This document shows, piece by piece, positions 15,783 through 22,315 of a stretch of DNA of 22,315 bases; within the stretch, counting starts at the first letter, position 1, and every line of letters starts with the position of its first letter. This DNA is from an uncultured Lachnospiraceae bacterium (GTDB taxonomy: Bacteria > Bacillota > Clostridia > Lachnospirales > Lachnospiraceae). Position numbers and translations under genes: made by a program. The DNA lies in NCBI GenBank assembly GCA_910580005.1, contig CAJTXH010000038.1, positions 1 to 22,315 of the forward strand. The letters are read 5' to 3'. The notes below the pieces were generated by a model. It ran no database searches, was not told where the DNA came from, and saw only the letters and a list, made by a program, of their open reading frames with translations.

Positions 15783-17102
15783 ATGGAACAATTACTTAAA
15801 GAATGTGTAGGTTATTTTAAAAAAAGGGATGTATATAAGAAGCTTTTCAGTGCTTTAAGGAAGAAATATGCAAGTCTTGGACATATGGGAGGGGTTATAA
15901 AGCTTTCTGGATTATCAAGCAATGAAAAGTGTGATTTGGAAGGATTTTTTAAAAAAGATTTGCATTTGGAAGAGGATGTAAAAATATCTTATGCATTTAT
16001 GGAAAAATCTTTAAAAAATAGTAAGTTTGCACCATTGTCATGGGAAGAAGTTTTAATTGCATATTTTAAAGAACCACTTATTATAAATAAGGATAAAAAG
16101 GAAAAAGAATTAAATATAAGAAATTCCTTTTTTGAAGAATGTGCTTTAAATTGCCATAATAAAATTGTTTTAAAATGGTTTTTACATATTTTTAAAGAAA
16201 AAGGGAAAGGCAGCCAGATTATTTTTAAAATGTATAATGAAAATACAAAAGAACTGGAATTGTTTTTAAATAAATTGTTTGCAGCTTTTGGGAAATTGCC
16301 ATGTTTTGAGAAAAAACTGCTGCTGCTTCCTGTATTTGCTGCAAAGACTACTGGAAATCCACATTTTTTTGATTTAAAGACATCTGCATGTAAGCTCTTA
16401 TTAAGTTTTATAGAATACTTCCTGGAAAATAAAAATTCCCATGAACCAGACATAAGTGGAAGAGAGGTACTATCTGGAATTGAGTATACGGAAAAACTTT
16501 TATATAGTGCTGGTATTTTAAAAGATAATGTATCTAATACATGCCTTGTGTATGGTTTACATGGAGTTAAAAAGGATGGCAGTATACATAAAGGAATAGA
16601 AGGCGGTTTTATAGAAAAAGAACCTGTGCAGGTTACTTTAAAAACATTAAGTACACTGGAGTATTTATGGACTGGCAATGGCACACAGGAGATAAAGAAG
16701 ATATATGTTGTAGAAAATCCTGCTGTATTTTCTTATCTGGCAGATACCTGTCCAGATGGTGCATTTATTTGTGGTAATGGACAATTTAAACTGGCTTTTT
16801 ATATAACACTGGAATTGTTAAAAGGAAAATATACTATTTTTTATGCAGGTGATTTTGATGCAGATGGGCTTCTGATTGCACAGAAACTTAAAAACAGGTA
16901 TCCCAGACAGGTTGTATTATGGGAATATAAAGAAGAATATTATAAGAAATATTTGTCTGATGTACAGCTTGACAATACAGCGCTTAATAAACTTGAAAAA
17001 GTAGTGGCAGATGAACTGCAGCCAGTTAAAAACTGTATTCTTAAGTATAAAAGGGCAGTTTACCAGGAGGCAATGTTAGAAATATATTTACCTTACCATT
17101 AA
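15783..17102 (+). CDS. jetD: Wadjet JetD (TIGR02679, DUF3323/DUF2399), Toprim nuclease
   Basis: A 439-residue protein matching the TIGR02679 pattern, the DNA-cleaving subunit of Wadjet related to topoisomerase VI subunit A. The C-terminal Toprim domain (DUF2399) shows VVENPAVFS with E311 as the metal-binding Glu and YAGDFDADG with D357 and D359 as the DxD pair; ICGNGQFK lies between them as expected. The N-terminal part (about 1-200) is DUF3323-like and Lys-rich. It starts 17 bases after jetC with only a weak GACAGGG ribosome binding site, so translation may depend on coupling. The sequence is visibly more A/T- and Lys-rich than its neighbours. Catalytic residues look intact; no terminator is obvious after it. 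Confidence 0.9.
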   Translation: MEQLLKECVGYFKKRDVYKKLFSALRKKYASLGHMGGVIKLSGLSSNEKCDLEGFFKKDLHLEEDVKISYAFMEKSLKNSKFAPLSWEEVLIAYFKEPLIINKDKKEKELNIRNSFFEECALNCHNKIVLKWFLHIFKEKGKGSQIIFKMYNENTKELELFLNKLFAAFGKLPCFEKKLLLLPVFAAKTTGNPHFFDLKTSACKLLLSFIEYFLENKNSHEPDISGREVLSGIEYTEKLLYSAGILKDNVSNTCLVYGLHGVKKDGSIHKGIEGGFIEKEPVQVTLKTLSTLEYLWTGNGTQEIKKIYVVENPAVFSYLADTCPDGAFICGNGQFKLAFYITLELLKGKYTIFYAGDFDADGLLIAQKLKNRYPRQVVLWEYKEEYYKKYLSDVQLDNTALNKLEKVVADELQPVKNCILKYKRAVYQEAMLEIYLPYH

Positions 17103-17386
17103 AAACAAGCTACGGACGGTTTCACATGCCAGAGCCAGAATAACAAGATAACTGTAAATTGGGTGTTGCAGATTATTTTGCTAGTTTTTACTTACATGCT
17201 ATATTTTTCACTTTCTGCCATCAAGGCAGATATTCGTAATACTTGCTATGCAAACTATAGCTGCAAAAGTACACACAACTTATGACTTTACGTCATAGCA
17301 GCGCAGTTTATAAGTACTTTATTCATGAGGTTAAATAATGTCCATGTATTTTCCGTCTGTCTGAATGAACTTTCACACACCATAAT
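17103..17386. other. Gene-free structured stretch after jetD
   Basis: No reading frame of useful length or homology is seen in about 280 bases. Small perfect hairpins are present: TCTGCC-ATCAA-GGCAGA (17214-17230) and TATGAC-TTTAC-GTCATA (17281-17297), the latter enclosed by AAAGTAC (17266-17272) and GTACTTT (17314-17320). It may hold the 3' end of the jet transcript, a small RNA or decayed DNA; nothing decides between these. Confidence 0.4.
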
Positions 17387-17488
17387 TTCCAGTTATAATT
17401 CTTGGTTTGCCAACAAACAGCACTGGAATGGAATAATTTAGCTGGACACATAAACCTGCGTCCGCCTGCAAACACATTATAACTGGAA
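17387..17488. repeat. 102-bp element bounded by a 13-bp inverted repeat
   Basis: TTCCAGTTATAAT (17387-17399) and ATTATAACTGGAA (17476-17488) are perfect complements, and a further TTTGC/GCAAA pair (17406-17410, 17468-17472) lies inside. No clear flanking direct repeat is seen, so mobility is not supported as it is for the element at 11444. It ends about 20 bases before the alaS promoter. It could be a long mRNA hairpin, a terminator-like structure or a degenerate miniature element. Confidence 0.5.
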
Positions 17489-17508
17489 TAAAGCTGCCGC
17501 ATTAGTGC

Positions 17509-17537
17509 TTGACTTTTTGTATTTGCGGTGTTATAGT
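17509..17537 (+). promoter_or_regulatory. Promoter of the alaS T-box transcript
   Basis: TTGACT (17509-17514, 5 of 6) and TATAGT (17532-17537, 5 of 6) are separated by 17 bases and sit just upstream of the T-box leader. Transcription would start near 17544. Confidence 0.75.
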
Positions 17538-17557
17538 ATCACTAATTCAAAACAAAA

Positions 17558-17825
17558 AGGCTTTGACGGGGAATAGTAGGTACTATGGATATTACAGAGA
17601 GAAGATGTCTGGTGCAAATCTTTATTAGACTGGTATTGAAGCAGCCCCTGAGCTGTGGACCGAACGGTAAACCTTAGTAGGCTTCAACGGAGTTCCACCG
17701 TTAACATAGGAAAGCAATACAGGGAAATTTTGTATTGGCAGAGTGCAGAGGAATCTGAAATTAGGTGGTAACACGGACTTTATAATCCGCCCTAAACTGG
17801 CAAGTATAACAGTTTAGGGCTTTTT
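17558..17825 (+). promoter_or_regulatory. Alanine T-box riboswitch (leader of alaS)
   Basis: This is a tRNA-sensing leader that lets alaS transcription continue when uncharged tRNA-Ala accumulates. Stem I begins near GACGGGG with an AGTA motif (S-turn side). On the returning strand GAA-GCA (GCA at 17641-17643) fits an alanine specifier codon, followed by CCCC that closes the base. The T-box itself is AGGTGGTAACACGG (17763-17776), in which TGGT (17766-17769) can pair with the ACCA end of tRNA-Ala. The antiterminator (ACGG with CCG, AGG with CCT) competes with the terminator at 17789-17825. The downstream alaS gene confirms the specificity. Confidence 0.92.
17789..17825 (+). terminator. T-box-controlled intrinsic terminator
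   Basis: GCCCTAAACTG (17789-17799) pairs perfectly with CAGTTTAGGGC (17810-17820) over a 10-base loop, followed by TTTTTG and more T residues. Its left arm overlaps the 3' side of the T-box antiterminator, giving the expected mutually exclusive switch. Confidence 0.93.
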
Positions 17826-17868
17826 GTTTTGGAGAAATGTTATTTTAAAATGGAAAAGAGGTAAAGAA

Positions 17869-20523
17869 ATGAATAAATACGGTGTAAACGAACTTCGTAA
17901 AATGTATCTGGATTTTTTTGAGGGTAAGGAACATCTTGTATTGAAGAGTTATTCACTTGTCCCTCATAATGATAACAGCTTGTTGCTTATAAATGCGGGA
18001 ATGGCACCACTTAAGCCATATTTCACAGGGCAGGAGATACCACCAAGGAAACGTGTGGCGACATGCCAGAAATGTGTACGTACAGGTGATATTGATAATG
18101 TTGGCAAGACGGCACGCCACCTGACATTTTTTGAGATGCTTGGCAATTTCTCATTTGGTGATTATTTTAAACATGAAGCAATTGCATGGTCATGGGAATT
18201 TCTTACAAAGGTAATTGGAATGGAAGAAGAACGTCTTTACCCTTCAATTTATGGTGAAGATGATGAAGCATTTGATATATGGACAAATGAAATTGGTGTC
18301 CCAGCAGATAAAATTACACGTTTTTACCGTGATGAAAACGGTGAGTGTGATAACTTCTGGGAGCATGGTGCTGGGCCATGTGGCCCTTGTTCAGAGATTT
18401 ATTATGACAGGGGCGTGGAATATGGATGTGGCAAACCAGACTGTAAGGTTGGCTGTGACTGTGACAGGTTTATGGAAGTATGGAATAATGTATTTACACA
18501 ATTTGATGGTGACGGGCATGGCAACTATACAGAACTTGAAAATAAAAATATAGATACAGGGATGGGGCTTGAACGTCTTGCTGTTGTGGTACAGGGCGTA
18601 GATTCTGTATTTGATATTGATACAATGAAAGCAATACGTGATAAAATCTGTTCACTTGCAGGTGTAACTTACCAGACAGATGAAATAAAAGATATTTCAA
18701 TACGCCTGGTTACAGACCATATACGTTCTGCAACATTTATGGTTTCTGATGGCATTATGCCTTCAAATATAGGCAGGGGCTATGTGCTCAGGCGTCTTAT
18801 AAGGCGTGCAGTACGCCATGGGCGCAAACTTGGCATAAACCACAATTTTATGGCAGAGCTTGCACAAACAGTTATTAATGAGTCAAAAGATGGGTACCCT
18901 GAACTTAGTGAAAAAAGGGAATTTATATTAAATGTACTTTCACAGGAAGAGGATAAATTTGACAAGACAATAGACCAGGGTCTTAATATACTTAACGAAA
19001 TGCAGAAGAAAATTGAAGCATCAGGCAGCAGGGAACTTTCTGGTGAAGATGCATTTAAGTTATATGACACATATGGCTTCCCTATTGACCTTACAACAGA
19101 AATACTTTCAGAAAAAGGTTATACTGTAGATGAAGATGGTTTTAAGGCAGCAATGGAAGAACAGAAAAAGAAAGCACATGATGCACATAAAACTACTAAC
19201 TATATGGGAGCAGAAGAAACTGTATACCAGCAGCTGGATACTTCACTTAAAACAGAATTTACAGGTTACAGCCAGCTTGTGTCAGATTCAGTAATAACAG
19301 CCTTGACAACAGAAGCAGAAATAGTGCAGGCACTTTCAGATGGTGAAAAGGGCACAATTATTACAAGCCAGACCCCGTTCTATGCAACAATGGGCGGACA
19401 GCAGGCAGATACAGGGTTTATAACTACAGATGGAGGTAAATTCCAGGTAACAGATGTTATAAACCTCCAGGGCGGCAAAACCGGGCATGTTGGCACAGTT
19501 GTAGAAGGCATGTTTAAAACAGGTGATACGGTAACGCTTTCAGTAGACAGTACAAACCGTATGTCTACATCAAAGAACCATAGTGCAACACACCTTTTGC
19601 AGAAGGCACTCCGTATTGTGCTTGGCACACATGTTGAACAGGCAGGTTCATATGTAGATGCTGGAAGGCTGCGTTTTGACTTTTCACATTTCTCAGCAAT
19701 GACACCAGAGGAAATTAAAAGGACAGAGGATATTGTTAATGAACAGATTGCAGCAGGGCTTGAAGTAAGGACTGATGTAATGGGCATTGAGGAAGCTAAG
19801 AAAACAGGTGCTATGGCACTGTTTGGTGAGAAATATGGTGATAATGTAAGGGTAGTACGCATGGGGGATTTCAGTACAGAACTTTGTGGTGGTACGCATG
19901 TTCCAAATACGGGTGTTATTTCATATATGAAGATAGTATCAGAGAGTGGTGTTGCTGCTGGTGTAAGGCGTATAGAGGCACTTACAGGCGCAGGGCTGGT
20001 AAAATACTTTAATAATGTTGAAAGTGAACTGCACAAGGCTTCACAGGCTGCTAAATCAGAACCGTCACAGCTTTTTAAAAAGATACAGTCAATGCAGGAA
20101 GAGATTAAGTCCCTTCACAGTGAAAATGAAAAACTTAAGGCAAAGCTTGCAAGTGAAGCAGCAACAGATGCAGACAGCCAGATACAGGAGATAAACGGCG
20201 TAAAACTGCTTGCAATGGCAGTGCCAGGTGTTGATATGAACGGGCTGCGCACGCTTGGCGACCAGATGAAGGCAAAAGTAGGTGAAGGTGTTGTAGTGCT
20301 TGCTTCAGAAGCAGAAGGCAAAGTTTCACTGCTTGCAATGGCAACAGACGGGGCTATGGCAAAAGGGGCACATGCAGGCAGCCTTATAAAAGGAATTGCA
20401 GCACTCGTTGGCGGCGGAGGCGGCGGACGCCCTAATATGGCACAGGCAGGGGGCAAGAACCCGGCAGGAATACCAGATGCAATAGCAAAGGCTGCTGAAA
20501 TATTAAAAGAGCAGATATCATAA
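17869..20523 (+). CDS. alaS: Alanine--tRNA ligase
   Basis: An 884-residue class II alanyl-tRNA synthetase. The N-terminal catalytic domain begins NELRKMYLDFFEGKEHLVLKS with the motif 1-2 region (INAGMAPLKPYF, CQKCVRTGDIDNVG, RHLTFFEMLGNFSFGDYF). The editing domain has the zinc ligands HSATH (571-575) and CGGTH (C673, H677). A coiled-coil linker (about 725-765) leads to the C-terminal DHHA1-like domain with LVGGGGGGRPNMAQAGG. Start 17869 is preferred over an in-frame ATG at 17824, which lies in the terminator T-tract; AGAGG (17857-17861) is 7 bases upstream. Regulated by the T-box in front. Confidence 0.98.
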   Translation: MNKYGVNELRKMYLDFFEGKEHLVLKSYSLVPHNDNSLLLINAGMAPLKPYFTGQEIPPRKRVATCQKCVRTGDIDNVGKTARHLTFFEMLGNFSFGDYFKHEAIAWSWEFLTKVIGMEEERLYPSIYGEDDEAFDIWTNEIGVPADKITRFYRDENGECDNFWEHGAGPCGPCSEIYYDRGVEYGCGKPDCKVGCDCDRFMEVWNNVFTQFDGDGHGNYTELENKNIDTGMGLERLAVVVQGVDSVFDIDTMKAIRDKICSLAGVTYQTDEIKDISIRLVTDHIRSATFMVSDGIMPSNIGRGYVLRRLIRRAVRHGRKLGINHNFMAELAQTVINESKDGYPELSEKREFILNVLSQEEDKFDKTIDQGLNILNEMQKKIEASGSRELSGEDAFKLYDTYGFPIDLTTEILSEKGYTVDEDGFKAAMEEQKKKAHDAHKTTNYMGAEETVYQQLDTSLKTEFTGYSQLVSDSVITALTTEAEIVQALSDGEKGTIITSQTPFYATMGGQQADTGFITTDGGKFQVTDVINLQGGKTGHVGTVVEGMFKTGDTVTLSVDSTNRMSTSKNHSATHLLQKALRIVLGTHVEQAGSYVDAGRLRFDFSHFSAMTPEEIKRTEDIVNEQIAAGLEVRTDVMGIEEAKKTGAMALFGEKYGDNVRVVRMGDFSTELCGGTHVPNTGVISYMKIVSESGVAAGVRRIEALTGAGLVKYFNNVESELHKASQAAKSEPSQLFKKIQSMQEEIKSLHSENEKLKAKLASEAATDADSQIQEINGVKLLAMAVPGVDMNGLRTLGDQMKAKVGEGVVVLASEAEGKVSLLAMATDGAMAKGAHAGSLIKGIAALVGGGGGGRPNMAQAGGKNPAGIPDAIAKAAEILKEQIS

Positions 20524-20574
20524 TATAAGGCAGCAAGGCATTAGGCATTAATAGAAAGGAATGATAAGCAGTAT

Positions 20575-21360
20575 ATGGAAACCAAATATTATGATATTGG
20601 GTTAAACTTGTTCTGCAGGCAGTTTAAAGAACCAGAAAAAATTATACAGGATGCAGCAGATAATTATGTATGCTGTATTTTAACTGGTACAGATATAAAG
20701 GAAAATAATAAAATAGACAAGTTTGTAAAGACACATAATGCCTATGGTACAGCTGGAATACACCCACATAACGCTGACAGTGCCAGGCAGGAGGATTTTC
20801 TTATTATTGAAAAGATTATTTCAGGAAATAATAAGGTAGTTGCTGTTGGTGAATGCGGGCTGGATTATGACAGGATGTTTTCAACAAAGGAAAACCAGAC
20901 CAGATGCTTAGAGAAGCATATTGTACTTGCCGAAAAGTATAATAAACCGCTGTTCCTGCATGAGCGTGCGGCAGCAGATGACTTTATACGCAGGTTCAAA
21001 AAACACCAGGATATCTGCCAGAAATCTGTTGTGCATTGTTTTACAGGGGATAAAAGAACATTAGACAAGTATCTTTCAATGGGATTTTCTATTGGAATAA
21101 CTGGCTGGATTTGTGATGACAGGCGCGCCAAAGAGCTTAGGGACGCAGTAAGCATTATCCCGTTAAACAGGATATTAATTGAAACAGATGCGCCATATCT
21201 TGTACCTAGGAATGTAAATGGTTTAGGAAAAACCAATGTTCCGCAGAATATTATATATGTTGCCAGGGAACTTGCAAAATACATGAAAGTGCCAGAAGAT
21301 GTTTTGATAGAAAATGCAAAGAAAAATACAGAAAGGATTTTTGGTATAATTCCTGGATAA
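20575..21360 (+). CDS. tatD: TatD-family metal-dependent nuclease, E. coli TatD-like subgroup
   Basis: A 261-residue TatD hydrolase with a TIM-barrel metal site. It resembles the E. coli TatD subgroup, which has DIGxNL at the N-terminus (here DIGLNL, 7-12) in place of the HxH motif of YcfH-type relatives; members of that subgroup act as 3'-5' exonucleases in DNA repair. Putative ligands are H63/H65 in GIHPH, E93 in GECGLD, H129, H154 in HCFTG and D205 in ETDAPYL. ITGWICDDRR (175-184) also matches. AGAAAGGA (20553-20560) lies a rather long 14 bases from the ATG, so initiation may be weak. It starts 51 bases after alaS with no terminator between, so co-transcription is likely. Confidence 0.9.
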   Translation: METKYYDIGLNLFCRQFKEPEKIIQDAADNYVCCILTGTDIKENNKIDKFVKTHNAYGTAGIHPHNADSARQEDFLIIEKIISGNNKVVAVGECGLDYDRMFSTKENQTRCLEKHIVLAEKYNKPLFLHERAAADDFIRRFKKHQDICQKSVVHCFTGDKRTLDKYLSMGFSIGITGWICDDRRAKELRDAVSIIPLNRILIETDAPYLVPRNVNGLGKTNVPQNIIYVARELAKYMKVPEDVLIENAKKNTERIFGIIPG

Positions 21361-21671
21361 AAGCTGGTATTATTAATGTATAAATGGCAAATAAAGGTGT
21401 GTGGATTTTGGAATATGGGGCTGTCAGATATAATGACACATAGAAGAGTGGGAAAAATACAGATGTTTGCTGTAGCCAGTTAAAAACTTCTTGCAGTATT
21501 GAAAAATTTTCCTTGAAATTTTTTCCCTAATTGGGTACAATAGGAAAGGAGATATATTCAAGCAGTATTCTGGCAGGTTTTTCCGCCTGTTGTAATTAAA
21601 TACAGGCATTATAGTTACAAAAGGACAAGCCTGCATAGTATAAATATTTATATTTAGGAGGAATTTTTAAA
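21361..21671 (+). promoter_or_regulatory. Intergenic region with gap promoter and 5' leader
   Basis: TTGAAA (21513-21518) and TACAAT (21536-21541) with 17-base spacing form a good promoter, giving a leader of about 120 bases before gap. The leader carries a GCCTGT/ACAGGC hairpin (21585-21590, 21602-21607). An upstream TATAAT at 21429-21434 with TTGGAA (21408-21413) has only 15-base spacing and is less convincing. AGGAGG at 21656-21661 is the gap ribosome binding site. No terminator for tatD was recognised. Confidence 0.6.
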
Positions 21672-22315
21672 ATGGCAGTTAAAGTTGCAATCAATGGTTT
21701 TGGACGTATCGGACGTCTTGCATTCAGACAGATGTTCGGTGCAGAGGGTTATGAAGTAGTAGCTATCAATGATTTGACAAGCCCTAAGATGCTTGCACAT
21801 CTTTTAAAGTATGATTCATCACAGGGTAAGTATGACAAGGCTGATACAGTTTCAGCAGGTGAGGATTCAATTACAGTTGATGGTAAGGAAATCAAGATTT
21901 ACGCATTCCCTGATGCTAACAACTGCCCTTGGGGGGACCTTGGTGTTGATGTAGTCCTTGAGTGCTCAGGATTCTATACATCAAAAGAAAAAGCACAGGC
22001 ACATATTAATGCAGGTGCACGTAAGGTTGTTATTTCAGCTCCAGCAGGCAATGACCTTCCTACAATTGTATACAATACAAACCATGAAACATTAAAGGCT
22101 GATGATACTATTATCTCTGCTGCTTCATGTACAACAAACTGTTTAGCTCCTATGGCTGATGCGCTTAACAAGTATGCAGAAGTACAGTCAGGTATTATGG
22201 TAACAATCCATGCTTACACAGGTGACCAGATGACACTTGACGGTCCACAGAGAAAGGGTGATTTAAGAAGGTCACGTGCAGCAGCAGTTAATATCGTACC
22301 TAACAGCACAGGTGC
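21672..22315 (+). CDS. gap: Glyceraldehyde-3-phosphate dehydrogenase, type I (5' part)
   Basis: The first 214 codons of a phosphorylating, NAD-type GAPDH of glycolysis; the frame runs off the window end, so the gene is cut by the window rather than broken. The Rossmann motif INGFGRIGRL (7-16) follows the start, ECSGFYTSKE and the active-site SCTTNCLAP with catalytic Cys153 follow, then TIHAYTGDQMTLDGP and RRSRAAAVNIVPNSTG. The sequence has a codon style with fewer rare codons than its neighbours, as expected for a highly expressed gene. It has its own promoter and a strong AGGAGG. Confidence 0.97.
   Translation, partial: MAVKVAINGFGRIGRLAFRQMFGAEGYEVVAINDLTSPKMLAHLLKYDSSQGKYDKADTVSAGEDSITVDGKEIKIYAFPDANNCPWGDLGVDVVLECSGFYTSKEKAQAHINAGARKVVISAPAGNDLPTIVYNTNHETLKADDTIISAASCTTNCLAPMADALNKYAEVQSGIMVTIHAYTGDQMTLDGPQRKGDLRRSRAAAVNIVPNSTG

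Noticed and set aside
17824..17868. Upstream in-frame ATG of alaS
   Set aside because: It lies in the T-tract of the T-box terminator and lacks a ribosome binding site; the start at 17869 has both good spacing and the family N-terminus.
21408..21434. Second promoter for gap (TTGGAA with TATAAT)
   Set aside because: The spacing of 15 bases is short and a better 17-base-spaced promoter lies closer to the gene.

Overview
The window looks like chromosomal DNA of a low-GC, Gram-positive anaerobe, most likely a Lachnospiraceae-type clostridium. The reasons are the Firmicutes gene order rimP-nusA-ylxR-ylxQ-infB-rbfA-nrnA-truB-ribF, strong AGGAGG-type ribosome binding sites, a T-box leader in front of alaS, and AT-rich codon use. 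All genes that can be supported lie on the + strand. Identifications rest on motifs and recalled family features; no search was run.

Region 1 (1-239) is a non-coding lead-in with a palindromic hairpin, a 17-bp dyad, an intrinsic terminator and a plausible promoter for the translation operon. Region 2 (240-8750) is the conserved translation/RNA operon: ribosome maturation (rimP, rbfA), transcription elongation (nusA), RNA-binding proteins (ylxR, ylxQ), initiation factor 2 with a long Asn/Arg/Gly-rich segment (infB), nanoRNase (nrnA), tRNA pseudouridine synthase (truB) and the bifunctional FAD-forming enzyme (ribF). Several junctions carry small perfect hairpins next to ribosome binding sites.

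Region 3 (8752-17102) is a complete four-gene Wadjet (SMC-type plasmid/DNA defence) operon, jetA-jetB-jetC-jetD, of the DUF2397/DUF2398/TIGR02680/TIGR02679 type (type II from memory). It has its own near-consensus promoter, and a perfect 9-bp inverted repeat flanks the -10 box. In this family an SMC-like ATPase (JetC) with a kleisin-like (JetA) and a KITE-like (JetB) partner is thought to extrude DNA and present it to a Toprim nuclease (JetD). The most striking object in the window sits inside this operon. A 175-bp, highly palindromic, non-coding element (11444-11618) has 14-bp perfect terminal inverted repeats and an exact 8-bp direct duplication (AATTTTAA) on both sides, the signature of a MITE-like insertion. 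Removing it in silico restores a jetB reading frame 8 codons longer, whose stop overlaps the jetC start in ATGAATAA. The insertion therefore appears to have trimmed the JetB C-terminus, supplied a new stop codon and broken jetB-jetC translational coupling.

Region 4 (17103-22315) holds about 400 bases of structured sequence without genes, including a second long inverted repeat. It is followed by a promoter, an alanine T-box with terminator, alaS, a TatD-family nuclease gene, a promoter, and the 5' part of the glyceraldehyde-3-phosphate dehydrogenase gene, which runs off the window end.
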